DNA of 64,000 nucleotides from Crocodylus rhombifer (Eukaryota > Chordata > Crocodylia > Crocodylidae): NCBI GenBank assembly GCA_038503035.1, contig JAVSML010024007.1, positions 496,001 through 560,000 on the forward strand, given 5' to 3'. Below the pieces are notes generated by a model. It did no database searches, had not been told where the DNA came from, and saw only the letters and a program-made list of their open reading frames with translations. Shown here piece by piece: positions 35,767 through 45,546 of this stretch; positions within the stretch are counted from its first letter, which is position 1, and every line of letters begins with the position of its first letter. Both the position numbers and the translations under genes were made by a program.

Positions 35767-36650
35767 TGTCATGGAAAAAAACTTTGAGTATCTGCTGCCA
35801 GCACAGAAGAGGTTAAACTGACATGCGCGGTTTGAAGCTGTGAGTGGAAATTTCCAAGGCTCACCCAGTCCTTGCCCCCTGGGTGACCTGCGGAGTTGTC
35901 AATCATTGTTGACCTACTTTCCCCACAGACGCATGCTCAGACTGTGTCAGCTCCTGACTGAGAGCATGCTCAGTCAGAACCTGACATGAGGTAATCAGAC
36001 AAGAAATTTCTCTGCGGGGAGCACTCTGATTGGCCACTAAATTGATATTGACAGGGACTTTCTCTGAGTCAGGCTTCAGGGCCTATTGATCTCCTCCTTC
36101 GACTTCGTTGATAGTACTCATCTAGCTTCTGACTTACCTTTGAACGAACTAACGGCTTACTATTTTGGATCATCCTTTGGACTTTGTTTAACCCGGCTCT
36201 GGACCATCGACCTCGGCTTCCTTCTCCGACTACGACCCGGCTCAACCCTCTAACCTGACATCTTCGCGGCTTCATCTTCTGGCTACTGACCTCGGCTTCT
36301 CGTATTCGACCACCCGATTTGTCCTTTGCTGTGGACTGGCGTCATGCGACTCGTTACCTATGCATTACAGTTCGTTTTATGTCACATCCATTAATGAGCT
36401 GTTGACCAGCCCTGGGACTAGGTCTTCGGACTGAACCTCGTGGGCCAACAGACCCCCTTTGTTGTCTGTGCGTTATTACTGTAACCGAAGAAAGCAACTG
36501 TGTGCCTCCGCTTCAAAGCGTGAGTAAAATAAACCATCTTTGTTAAACCAATACGCCTGGGTACTTCTCAGACTCCAAAGCTGCTAATCCGACCTGTCCA
36601 TGCCAGTAGCCACCACCCGGCCAATCCACCGTGACCGCAACCCCGAGCTA
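35767..36650 (+). mobile_element. Solo LTR-like insert, probably Gypsy type
   Basis: An 884-bp segment of higher GC content that begins TGTCATGG. It carries a polyadenylation signal AATAAA at 36528-36533 and contains the dense CTTCGAC/CTCGGCTTC pyrimidine-rich run common in vertebrate Gypsy LTRs. Near the right end CCACCGTGAC resembles an inverted counterpart of the TGTCATGG start, so the true LTR may end at about 36630. No internal coding region is present, which suggests a solo LTR. The class is inferred from composition and layout, not from homology. It sits between the two 124-bp direct repeats. Confidence 0.5.
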
Positions 36651-36774
36651 TACAAAATGGGTGACAGTTGGCTGGATGGCAGCATTCTGAAGAAGTAAAT
36701 ATGAGAAAACAGCATGATGCACCTGCAGAGGAGATGAATGAAACTTTAGGTTGCATCAGTAGAAGCTTTAGAAG
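36651..36774 (+). repeat. Direct repeat, right copy
   Basis: A complete 124-bp copy of the left repeat. Far longer than any retroviral or Gypsy target-site duplication. Confidence 0.9.
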
Positions 36775-37290
36775 GAAGACATGGGAGTAGTTCTTTACTT
36801 AGAGCTGGTTAGCTCACCTAAAGTATGCATATTAAAGTATACATTTTTGACTTATATGTATTAAAAAGGATGTGAAGAATTTAAAGAGGATGCAGAAACA
36901 AGCAACAAAAATGACTTGGGGCTTGGAAGACAAGAATCTGAAGTAAATAGACATGTTCAGGGGACATAATAGCAACATTCCTAGACCCAAGATCCAGTAC
37001 AACTTAGATAGACTGGAGAAATGGTATGCAATCAACTAGAAGAAATTCATTCAGAACATGTGGAAGGCCCTGCACTTAGGTTGAAATAATTGTATGAAAT
37101 GCTTAACCCTTTGAAGCAGGCAGAAAATCCCTGGCTGGGTAGCCTTTGTCCCAATAGATGTCTTAATTGAAACAGAGGTGTCTGTTTAGTGCTGGGAACT
37201 TTGGGTTTCACCCCCCCAAAATGGTAACTTCATTTTCTAAGGAGCAAACTGGATGCTAGCTCCTTGGGGGAGGGTTATGGAGAACCATGG
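36775..37290 (+). other. Mostly unique; possible very old CR1 scrap
   Basis: The phrase near 36870-36930 (GAAACAAGCAACAAAAATGA then TGGGGCTTGGAAGACAAG) resembles the CR1 RRATKMIRGLE region in a degraded form. Nothing else recognised. Confidence 0.3.
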
Positions 37291-37863
37291 AGTATGAAAG
37301 AGCTGATCACCTTCACCATCTGCCGTAAAGCTTGCAAGTCAGTCAGCAACTCTGACATCCTTGACTTCAGGAAAGCTGACTTTGACAAGCTCAGGAGGCT
37401 TGTCAGTGAGGCCGTATGCGACCATGACCACAGGGGGAGGGGAGTGTAGGAAGAGTGGTTGCTCTTCAAAGGAGTGATCCTCAATGCATAAGCTAATTAG
37501 ATTCCATCTCAGAGGAAAGGCTTCAGGAGGGCACTGCAGCCCCCCTGACTCTCCAGGGATCTAGCAGACCTCCTGAGGCTAAAAAGAAAGGCCTACAAAG
37601 GATGGAAGATGGGATTCACCTCCAAGAAAAATATTCTGCACTGGTTTGGTCCAGCAGAGAGCAAACCAGGAAAGCCAAGGCTTTCTGAACTCCAACTAGT
37701 TTTGAGCATCAAGGACAATAAAAAGTCCTTTTTCAGATATGTGGGGAGCCAGAGGAAAAGCAAGGGCAACACTGATCCCCTGCTGAACCAGATGGGACAA
37801 CTGACTCCCAGGAAAAAGCCAACCTATTAAATGGGTACTTTGTGTCTGTCATTCATCAGTCCC
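37291..37863 (+). mobile_element. CR1-A, 5' part, interrupted by a retrovirus
   Basis: Starts inside the endonuclease region (GAGCTGATCACCTTCACCAT) and runs through the linker ([20 protein letters not shown] near 37700-37770) to TTCATCAGTCC at 37863. The continuation is at 45551. It contains stops (for example near 37449) and small deletions, so it is older and more decayed than the copy at 5940. Confidence 0.88.
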
Positions 37864-37867
37864 ATAG

Positions 37868-38335
37868 TGTTGCCGGCACAAGGTGCCCAAGGGAGGCAAC
37901 TATTGGGTTCATTGCCCGGTGTGTGTCACGCCAAATAAACACACTGGGGGTAGAAGCAGACAGAGTTTATTTGAGCTCAAGTAAAAGGCACAGGGAGACT
38001 GTATGGTCTCAAATCCTGCGCGCCTAACCCTGCAACAGTGGAATTTTTTATACCCTGGTCAGTTTCCCAGTGATTCTCTACTACCTGGCCCCCCTCTTCT
38101 TCCCCTTTCTCTCCTCCCTTCTCTCTCTGAGCAGTGCCCTTGCATTTCATAGATAACAGTTTTAGCTCGCCTGCTTTCCAGAAGGACAGGAGATTGCAGG
38201 CGCCATAGAAAGGGTTACAAAGGTTGGGCAAGGGGAGGTCCTGGCTTGTCTGAGCCCAGAGCAGAAGGACTTCCTCGATGCTCGTGGTCTTCTATCTTTC
38301 TGAGTTACCTGGGGTTATGCCCAGTGACACTAACA
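37868..38335 (-). repeat. 3' LTR of the endogenous retrovirus
   Basis: A 468-bp LTR, TGTTAGTGTC ... GCCGGCAACA on the minus strand, with TG/CA ends. It shows a TATA box (GTATAAAAAA, complement of 38044-38053) and a polyadenylation signal AATAAA (complement of 37966-37971). The U3 part is repeated at 45251-45503 with few differences. Confidence 0.9.
38044..38053 (-). promoter_or_regulatory. LTR TATA box
   Basis: TATAAAAAA on the minus strand, about 80 bases upstream of the LTR polyadenylation signal, the normal U3/R arrangement for a short R region. Confidence 0.7.
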
Positions 38336-38350
38336 ACTCCCCCCTTTGAG
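38336..38350 (-). other. Polypurine tract
   Basis: CTCAAAGGGGGGAGT on the minus strand directly abuts the U3 start of the 3' LTR. In retroviruses this tract primes plus-strand DNA synthesis. Confidence 0.88.
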
Positions 38351-38355
38351 AATAC

Positions 38356-38890
38356 TCAACAAAGTTTTGGCTGAGTTTTCTCATATTCTGAAGATAAAAT
38401 GTGATTGAGTGTTTGAGGATTGGGATCTTCAATGCAGGGGTATAGTGAAGCGCTCGGGGAGGGGGATGCACAAACTTTGCGCAGGAGGGCATTACAGCAC
38501 ACAAATAAGAGGAAGGTAATTAAACACAACACAACACCGGTGACCAGGAGGTGAAGGATGCCCGTTCCTAGGCCTCCGAGGTTGGGCAACCAGCTCCAGA
38601 GAGAATCAAAAACAGTGGGTTCACGTTCCTGACTTTTCCACTGCTCGAAAGCCTGTTTGGCTGACAAAATGTGTTTGTTAATATCTTGGGAATTTTCTGG
38701 GATATAAGTACAACATTTGTTCTCAATTAGAGCACATACTCTCCCGAGATGCTAAAACATAATCTAGAGCCTGACGGTTTCAAAGAGATAATAAACGAAG
38801 TTGATAAATCTCGGAGTTAAGGCTCTTTTCAATAGCTAAAGTGTCATTGGCAAATTTTGTAAGAAACACAGAAAGTTGACGATACAGCTT
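38356..38890 (-). pseudogene. env: env transmembrane subunit remnant
   Basis: Only the transmembrane part of env survives. The minus strand shows a CX6CC motif (complement of 38710-38736, with CCTYIPE following), then a juxtamembrane WLPNLGGLGTG, a membrane span of about 25 hydrophobic residues (ILHLLVTGVVLCLITFLLF) and a cytoplasmic tail of about 45 residues ending at 38356. In the family this subunit anchors the envelope and drives membrane fusion. The surface subunit and fusion peptide are absent, because the integrase end lies only about 150 bp upstream. Frame changes near 38670-38700 and further stops upstream disable it. Confidence 0.8.
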
Positions 38891-38924
38891 GGCTAACCAG
38901 CCTACTCTATATGCCGGGAGAAGG

Positions 38925-39438
38925 ATCATGCCAAGTCTGTCTCGTGATGAATCCAGGTCTTGTGTCTATCGACCTTTGCCGCTGTGTGGGAAACTAGTAG
39001 GACAGGGTGAGGTCCTTTCCACTTCTCTTGGAGGGGCTCAACCTTTCAAGTACGAACGAGCACGAAATTTCCCGGCTGTAACGAGTGGACTGGAACATCC
39101 AATGGAAGAGGCTGCAAGTCTTTAGTGTACTTATGGAGAGAAGAAAGAACAGCAGACAGAGAGCACATATACTGTGACAAAATATTATATCTTATTTCCC
39201 ACTCCCCTGCTAGAACCGGCATCCCGTTCATAGGCCATGCCCTTCCAAACATAATTTCAAAGGGGCTAAGCCCTAATCTTCCCTTGGGGAGGGTACGGAT
39301 ACGAAGCAAAGCAAGGGGCAAAGCATTGGGCCATCGCAGAGAGGCCTCTTGGCAGATCTTTGATATATGACGCTTGAGGGTCTGATTTGTACGGGTACTG
39401 GGGATCCGGAAGCTCCCCCACTGATGGAATGAGGGCAT
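38925..39438 (-). pseudogene. pol: pol integrase C-terminal remnant
   Basis: The frame 39046-39438 reads TNQTLKRHISKICQEASLRW, then GLSPFEIMFGR and PGNFVLVRT. After a stop it continues as WKGPHPVLLV and KTWIHHETDL to about 38925. This is the last third of a gammaretroviral integrase. The zinc-binding domain and the Asp residues of the catalytic triad are deleted. The preserved part begins right where the catalytic Glu would be, and that Glu is not seen. Confidence 0.8.
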
Positions 39439-41400
39439 GCATGTGGGTGTCAGCAGGTTTCAGCGTCTTCAGGGTGGCAGCATTTTTAGCTTCTCTGTCT
39501 CCTCGGGCGTTATCCTTGGCTACGTCTTGATCCTCTTTCTGATGCGCCTTACAGTGCATTACTGCCACTGCCGAGGGAAGTTGAACAGCTTCCAGGAGTC
39601 GGAGAATTTGGGGTCTATACTTCACTGGGGAGCCTTGGGCTGCAGCAGTCCCCTTTGTTTCTATAGGCCAGCATGGGCATGCAGTACTCTAAAAGCATAT
39701 CTAGAGTCGGTATAGATGTTGACCCTTTTCCCGGGTCAGGGCTACCAGTTCAGCAAGTTGAGCAGATGTTCCGACGGGCAAACCCTTGGCCTCAACATCA
39801 TAGAGGGTCACAACAGCATAACTTGCCCTTCTTTGCTCTTTTATAACAATGCTACTGCTATCAGTGTACCACTCACAATCAGCATTCAGAAGTGGCTGAT
39901 CTTGTAGGTCTGCATGGCAGGAGTACTGTGCATCTATGATGTCTAAACAATCATGCTCTAGTTCTTCTGTTTCAGGTAAGAGAGTAGCCAGGTTGAGGGA
40001 GGGGCAGGGTTGCAGAGTCACTTCAGGGTTCTCCAACAGCTTAGCTTGGTACCGAGCTACTTGAGCCTGGGTGAGCCAGAGACTCCCCTTCGCATCTAAC
40101 AGAGCCTGGACTATATGAGGGGTATACACCTGCACAACTTTTCCCAGCGTTAACTTTTCAGCTTCTTCAAGTACTAGGGCAGTTGCCACAACTGCTCATA
40201 AACATGCTGGCCATCTCTTGGCAACTGGATCAAGCTGTTTGGAGAAATAAGCAATGGGACATTTCTACACCCACAACAATTGAATAAGCACTCTCAGAGC
40301 CATCCCTTTTCGTTCATGCACATACAATTGGAAAGGTTTAGAAAGGTCTGGTAAACTCAGGGCGGGGGCTTCTATTAGTTTCCTTTTTAGTATTTTAAAT
40401 GCCTTGTCGGCTTCTGGAGTCCAATAAAAGGGGTCATGGTCTACCCCTTTCACACAGTCATATAGTGGTTTTGCCCATAGTCTAAATTCAGGGATCTATA
40501 TTCTGCAAAAACCTGCCATGCCAAGAAACGCCCTGAGCCGCTTACGGTTGCTTGGGGTGGGAACCTGGCATATAGCTTCTTTTCGTTCACTTGAAAGCTG
40601 GCGCTCCCCCTGTCTTATGTGAAATCTCAGGTATCGTACTTCGGGGAGAGCAATTTGAGCTTTATTTCGAGCTACTTGATATCTTCGAAGTCTAATAAAG
40701 TTCAGGAGGCTTACAGTGGCATTAAGGCACGAGTTCAAATTTATAGCAGCAATTAATAAATCATCTACATATTGTAACAAGAGAACTTCATGCTCATTAT
40801 TTCATTCCTCCAAGTCTCTAGCTAAGGACTGGCCGCAAAGGGTAGGAGAGTTCTTAAATCTTTGGGCTAACACTGTCCAACAAAGTTGTTTCTTAACCTT
40901 TTTTCTGTCGTCCTATTCAAAAGAGAATATCTCCTGAAAGGGGGTTCAACTGGAATAAAAAAAAAAAGCGTCTTTCAAATCAAGAACTGAGAAATGAGTA
41001 TACTGCCCCCCTATGGAGGCCAGCAAGGTATACGGGTTTGGGATGAAGGGATGAATAGTTTTAACCCATTTGTTAACTGCCCTTAGGTCCTGAACTAGTC
41101 AATATCTGCCTTCAGGCTTTAGTACAGGCAAGACAGGAGTGTTCCAGGCTGACTGACACTCTCGCAGTATGCCGTACTTTAGGAAACGGTCTATAGTCTC
41201 TTGCAGTCCCTCTCTGGCTTCCCTTTTGATTGGGTACTGCTTGATTCATACTGGACCTTTTCCTGGCAGTAGTTGGATATTAATGGGGGTTTGATGTGTA
41301 GCCTTTCTGGGGACCCCCCTTGCCCATACTACAGGGTATACCTGGTCTTCTCACTGGTTCCACTTCGGGGGGGCATTCATAGCCAAGGGTTCAACCGCGA
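39266..41400 (-). pseudogene. pol: pol reverse transcriptase and RNase H remnant
   Basis: The RT N-terminal region is decayed ([14 protein letters not shown] near 41230). The catalytic block reads LQYVDDLLIAA at the start of the frame 40496-40780. The thumb/connection shows PFYWTPEADKAFKILKRKL (40265-40453). RNase H shows WYTDSSS and AELVALTR (39701-40189), and HCKAHQKEDQDVAK (39266-39625). Each piece is in a different frame, with stops between. No protease or nucleocapsid sequence is seen between here and gag. Confidence 0.87.
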
Positions 41401-41496
41401 GGGTCATTATTCATGCTTTTTCAGGGGGCAATGTGAGGGTTATTTCATCCTGGGTAAAATGCAGTGATGCACCTAATTGACAAAGCAGGTCTCATC

Positions 41497-41695
41497 CTAG
41501 CAGGGGTGTTGGGCAATCTGGAAGGTAGACCAATTTGTGAGGAAAAGCCTCGGCTCCTGTACTATTTCATACGGCTTTGCCCAGTTATTATGTCGGACAG
41601 CCGAGTGCCTGAGTCCATGCATAAGCAGTTCTTTGCAAGAGGTAAGACGGGTATGATCCACTGGGTTGTTAGGGTCCCATCTAGGGTCTGCTAAC
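41497..41695 (-). pseudogene. gag: gag capsid remnant, part 2
   Basis: The minus strand reads LLADPRWDPNNPVDHTRL, then NWAKPYEIVQ, a segment of gammaretrovirus-like capsid. It continues from the gag piece ending at 44457. The CR1-B insertion separates the two. Downstream it ends by about 41497, and nucleocapsid is missing. Confidence 0.75.
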
Positions 41696-44456
41696 AGAAA
41701 CGTGGTGGGACTCATCGCATGACTGGGTGGTGAGTGTCAAGGGCTATAGGCTATACAGGAGGGACAGGATAGGAAGGAAAGGTGGAGGAGTAGCACTCTA
41801 CATCAAGGAGGAATATACTTCCTCGTCAATTAGCAAGGGGGTAGAGGGGGGGCACTCTGAGGTGCTCTGGGTTAGAGTAAAAGGCAGTCCAGGGGATAGA
41901 GACTTAACGGTGGGAGTCTACTGTAGACCTCCCAACCAGGGAGAAGAGCTCGACCAGGAATTCTTAGGTCAGCTCACAGAGGCAGTGAGGGCTAAGGATG
42001 TGGTCATCATGGGGGACCTGAACTTCCCAGACATCTGCTGGGAAGAGCAGTCAGCCAAGTCTGACCGCTCACGTCGGTTCTTAGCCAGAGTGCAGGACCT
42101 CCATCTAACCCAGGAGGTGCACAGCCCCACCAGGGGAAACGCCTTGTTGGACCTGGTGCTGGCCACGGGTGACGACCTGGTGAGGGGGCTGCGGGTGATG
42201 GGCCACCTGGGAGACAGTGATCATCGCTTGCTGGAATTCACCATCCAGCGTAAGGTGGCAAAGGGCTGCAGCAAGGCAACAGCCCTAGACTTTAGGAGGG
42301 CTGACTTCAACAAGCTAAGGAGGATCATTGGGGAAGCGCTGAGGACCCAGAGGGGAAGGGAGCCAGATGTCCAAGGTGAGTGGTTGCTCCTTAAGGAGAC
42401 GATCCTCCATGCCCAAAGGGAGGTAATCCCAACAAGGGTCAAAGGGAGCAGGAGGGCACATAAACCCCCATGGCTCACTAGGAGCATCCGGGAATGTCTC
42501 CTTGCTAAAAGGGAGGCATACACCCAATGGAGGGATGGGGTCATCACCAAGAAGGACTATGTTACAGTCGCCCGAGGATGTAGGGGGGCAGTCAGGAAGG
42601 CCAAGGCAGAGATGGAGATAGGACTAGCTTCCCGGATTAAGGACAATAAGAAGTCCTTCTTCAAATACATAGGGGGTAAAAAGAGGGTCCCGGGTAATGT
42701 GGGGCCCCTGCAGGACACGATGGGCAACTTAGTCGTCATGCCAGATGACAAAGCTAACATATTTAATGATTTCTTTGCCTCTGTCTTCCTAAGTAGGGAC
42801 CAGTCCAGCCACCTCCCTGCTGGGCCCCCCTCGGGCCCCAGGAGAGACACGCCTGGGCCAGGGGTTAGCGAGGAGTTAGTTAGGGTACTTCTGGAGAGAC
42901 TGGATGTGTTCAAGTCCGCTGGTCCGGACGATCTTCACCCTAGGGTTCTACAGGAACTGGCCGAGGTCATTGCGGGACCCCTGGCGCGGCTCCATGAGCA
43001 CTCGTGGTGCTCTGGTGAGGTGCCGGAGGACTGGAAGAGGGCCAATGTGGTCCCTATCTTCAAAAAGGGAAAAAAAGAGGACCTGGGAAATTACAGGCCA
43101 GTTAGTCTTACCTCAATCCCGGGTAAGCTCTTTGAAAAAATTATCCTGGCACACATCCAGGAGGGCCTTGCGGGGGAATGCATGCTCAGGGGCAACCAAC
43201 ATGGGTTCATCAGTGGGAGGTCTTGTCAGACCAACCTGGTGGCCTTTTACGATCAGGTCACCAAATCATTAGACGCAGGGGTTGCTGTGGATGTAGTCTT
43301 TCTGGACTTCCAGAAGGCTTTCGACACTGTCTCTCACTCTGTCCTCATCAAAAAGCTGGGAGACTGTGGTGTCGATGCCCACACAGTCAAATGGGTCGCT
43401 AACTGGTTGGAGGGCCGCACCCAGAGGGTGGTAGTGGATGGGTTCTTCTCGACCTGGAAGGACGTGGGCAGTGGGGTTCCGCAGGGCTCGGTCCTCGGGC
43501 CCGCACTGTTCAACAACTTCATCAGTCACTTGGATGAGGGGGTAGAAAGCACCCTGTTCAAGTTTGCTGATGACACTAAGATGTGGGGGGATGTGGGTGC
43601 ACTAGAAGGGTGCAATAGGCTACAAGCTGACCTTGACAGGTTGCAACGGTGGGCGGATGAGAATAGGATGGGGTTTAACACTGATAAGTGCAAGGTGTTG
43701 CACATGGGGAGGAAGAACCGGCACCACACTTACAGGTTGGGGAACTCCCCTCTTGCCAGCACGGAGATGGAAAAGGATCTTGGAGTCATCATTGACTCCA
43801 CGATGAACATGGGCCAGCAGTGTGGGGAGGCAGTCAAGAAGGCCAACCGTACCCTGTCATGCATCCACAGATGCATCTCAAGCAGGTCCAGGGAGGTGAT
43901 CCTCCCCCTCTCTGCGGCACTGGTCAGGCCGCAGCTGGAGTACTGCGTCCAGTTCTGGGCGCCACACTTCAAGAGGGATGTGGACAATATGGAAAGAGTC
44001 CAGAGGAGGGCCACTCGTATGATCAGGGGTCAGCAGGGCAGGCCTTATGAGGAGAGGCTACGGGACCTGAACCTGTTTAGCCTCCACAAGAGAAGGTTAA
44101 GGGGGGACCTTGTGGCCTGCTACAAACTGGTCAGGGGGGATCAGCAGGTATTGGGGGAGTCCCTGTTCCCCCGTGCGCTGCCAGGAGTGACCAGGAATAA
44201 CGGTCACAAGCTGGCGGAGGGTAGGTTTAGATTAGATATTAGGAGGCGCTACTTCACAGTCAGGGCGGCTAGGGCCTGGAACCGGCTTCCAGGGGAAGTG
44301 GTGCAGGCTCCTAGCCTGGGGATTTTTAAAAGGAAGTTAGATGAGCACCTTGCCGGGGTCATCTGACCCTGGTGCTCTTTCCTGCCAAGGCAGGGGGTCG
44401 GACTAGATGATCTACCTAGGTCCCTTCCGACTCTAGCTACTATGAAACTATGAAAC
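41695..44456 (+). mobile_element. CR1 LINE, family B, youngest insertion, in retroviral gag
   Basis: 5' truncated at the endonuclease TETWWDS motif (about 41695) and complete at the 3' end. The 90-bp 3' UTR has GGGGTCGGACTAGATGATC-type sequence and the tail ACTATGAAACTATGAAACTA. It lies opposite to the retrovirus and splits its capsid sequence. It is the least damaged CR1 in the window. Confidence 0.95.
41697..44366 (+). CDS. CR1-B ORF2, uninterrupted endonuclease plus reverse transcriptase
   Basis: The frame is open from 41685 to the stop at 44366, about 890 codons. The 5' truncation removes roughly the first 75 residues of the endonuclease, and homology starts at ETWWDSSHDW. Counting from the GTG at 41727, it keeps RRDR (11-14), MGDLNFPDICW (95-105) and SDH (164-166). 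The RT motifs follow: [42 protein letters not shown] and the catalytic FADD (613-616). The C-terminal part ends in LDEHLAGVI. The first ATG in frame is at 42009, inside the endonuclease. It encodes the target-primed reverse transcription enzyme minus part of the nickase, so it is not autonomous, but it shows no inactivating change in the retained part. Confidence 0.93.
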   Translation, partial: ETWWDSSHDWVVSVKGYRLYRRDRIGRKGGGVALYIKEEYTSSSISKGVEGGHSEVLWVRVKGSPGDRDLTVGVYCRPPNQGEELDQEFLGQLTEAVRAKDVVIMGDLNFPDICWEEQSAKSDRSRRFLARVQDLHLTQEVHSPTRGNALLDLVLATGDDLVRGLRVMGHLGDSDHRLLEFTIQRKVAKGCSKATALDFRRADFNKLRRIIGEALRTQRGREPDVQGEWLLLKETILHAQREVIPTRVKGSRRAHKPPWLTRSIRECLLAKREAYTQWRDGVITKKDYVTVARGCRGAVRKAKAEMEIGLASRIKDNKKSFFKYIGGKKRVPGNVGPLQDTMGNLVVMPDDKANIFNDFFASVFLSRDQSSHLPAGPPSGPRRDTPGPGVSEELVRVLLERLDVFKSAGPDDLHPRVLQELAEVIAGPLARLHEHSWCSGEVPEDWKRANVVPIFKKGKKEDLGNYRPVSLTSIPGKLFEKIILAHIQEGLAGECMLRGNQHGFISGRSCQTNLVAFYDQVTKSLDAGVAVDVVFLDFQKAFDTVSHSVLIKKLGDCGVDAHTVKWVANWLEGRTQRVVVDGFFSTWKDVGSGVPQGSVLGPALFNNFISHLDEGVESTLFKFADDTKMWGDVGALEGCNRLQADLDRLQRWADENRMGFNTDKCKVLHMGRKNRHHTYRLGNSPLASTEMEKDLGVIIDSTMNMGQQCGEAVKKANRTLSCIHRCISSRSREVILPLSAALVRPQLEYCVQFWAPHFKRDVDNMERVQRRATRMIRGQQGRPYEERLRDLNLFSLHKRRLRGDLVACYKLVRGDQQVLGESLFPRALPGVTRNNGHKLAEGRFRLDIRRRYFTVRAARAWNRLPGEVVQAPSLGIFKRKLDEHLAGVI

Positions 44457-45173
44457 TATAAGGGAACCACATCTGCCAGACCAGGAACATTGACGGGATT
44501 CTTTTCATGCCTCTGCTGTGCTTCCTCCCTTGCTTTGGAAATAACTTGATTTTGCTCTACTTCAGACAATAAGGTTTGCATAAGGATATTACAATCGTCC
44601 CAATCAGGCTTGTGACTAGCTAAACATCTCTCAAAGACAGAAATAAACTTACTCGGGCTAGCTGAAAATTCTCCAGCCTGTGCCTTTAAAAGCCGCCAGG
44701 TCCACCGGGTTAAAAGGTACATGGGTGTATACTTGCATGGTCTGGGCTGCACGTCCATCTGCCCCAGACCAGGCTATTACAGTTTCAGTAAGTAAAGGGT
44801 AAAATCCCACTGAGGGAGGAATCTCTGGAACCGGGGGCATCTAATCTTTATATGCTGGAGGTGTTAAAGCCGAAGGGGACGCTGACTCTGGCATTACAGT
44901 GGTTGGGGGGGAATGCTGAGACTCAACACTGACAACTACCGATCCTGTCGGAGTCAAATTATACTTCTGCAAAATATCTGTCTTATTTCGTAAAGCCATA
45001 AACAATTGCGCATACAAATGTTCATTCCACTTACCCGTCCGCTGACAAAACAGGAGTAATTGGAGGATTGTATTATAGTTAATTGACCCTTCCGGAGGCC
45101 ACCTTTCCTGATCCTCCAGTTGACATTGAGGCCATTCCACTGTACAGAACCTTTTAAGATTATTCTTAGTCAT
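44457..45173 (-). pseudogene. gag: gag matrix and capsid remnant, part 1
   Basis: On the minus strand the piece 44841-45173 reads like a matrix protein (WPPEGSINYNTILQLLLFCQ). A proline-rich stretch follows (SPPTTVMPESASPSALTPP), then the capsid start (MQVYTHVPFNPVDLAAFK) at 44658-44840, and 44456-44758 contains PDWDDCNILMQTLL and NVPGLADVVPL. At least two frame changes separate these. The form (YTHVPFNPxDL, PxWDDC) resembles gammaretroviral gag. It is cut by the CR1-B at 44456. Confidence 0.8.
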
Positions 45174-45250
45174 TAAATCTGACTTTAAAAGTTTCTAATT
45201 AGTTAGAATGCATTCTAAGGGTGTACACTGTGCCCTGCCAACTGTACTCT

Positions 45251-45545
45251 AGCTGGCCCCCCTCTTCTTCCCCTTTCTCTCCTCCCTTCTCTCTCTGAGC
45301 AGTGCCCTTGCATTTCATAGATAACAGTTTTAGCTCACCTGCTTTCCAGAAGGACAGGAGATTGCAGGCGCCATAGAAAGGGTTACAAAGGTTGGGCAAG
45401 GGGGGGTCCTGGCTCGTCTGAGCCCAGAGCAGAAGGACTTCCTCGACACTCATGGTCTTCTATCTTTCTGAGTTACCTGGAGTTATGCCCAGTGACACTA
45501 ACAACTCCCAACTGTTGTCGGCACAAGGTGCCCGAGGGAGGCAAC
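45251..45545 (-). repeat. Rearranged 5' LTR remnant
   Basis: 45251-45503 matches the U3 part of the 3' LTR (38087-38335), but R, U5 and the primer-binding site are missing, so U3 abuts gag-side sequence directly. To the right of the U3 start come a polypurine-tract-like piece (ACTCCC) and then 33 bases (45513-45545) that match the U5 terminus. This order is not that of a normal 5' LTR. Confidence 0.75.
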
Positions 45546-45546
45546 A

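Larger units (their letters stand above)
37868..45546 (-). mobile_element. Class I (gammaretrovirus-like) endogenous retrovirus, defective
   Basis: A proviral relic on the minus strand, inserted in CR1-A with a 4-bp target duplication ATAG (37864-37867 and 45547-45550). Order from the 5' side (right): a rearranged 5' LTR remnant, gag matrix and capsid pieces, RT, RNase H, integrase C-terminus, transmembrane env and a complete 3' LTR. Nucleocapsid, protease, the integrase catalytic core and the env surface subunit are missing. The CX6CC motif in env, the YVDD RT and the capsid form point to a gamma-like virus. A later CR1-B insertion splits gag. It cannot encode a complete virus. Confidence 0.88.

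Noticed and set aside
36069..36275. 68-codon Arg-rich minus-strand frame inside the LTR-like insert
   Set aside because: Caused by the pyrimidine-rich LTR composition. Too short, and no homology recognised.
37868..45546. A functional retrovirus
   Set aside because: Several whole domains are deleted, every surviving gene has stops or frameshifts, the 5' LTR is rearranged and a LINE splits gag.
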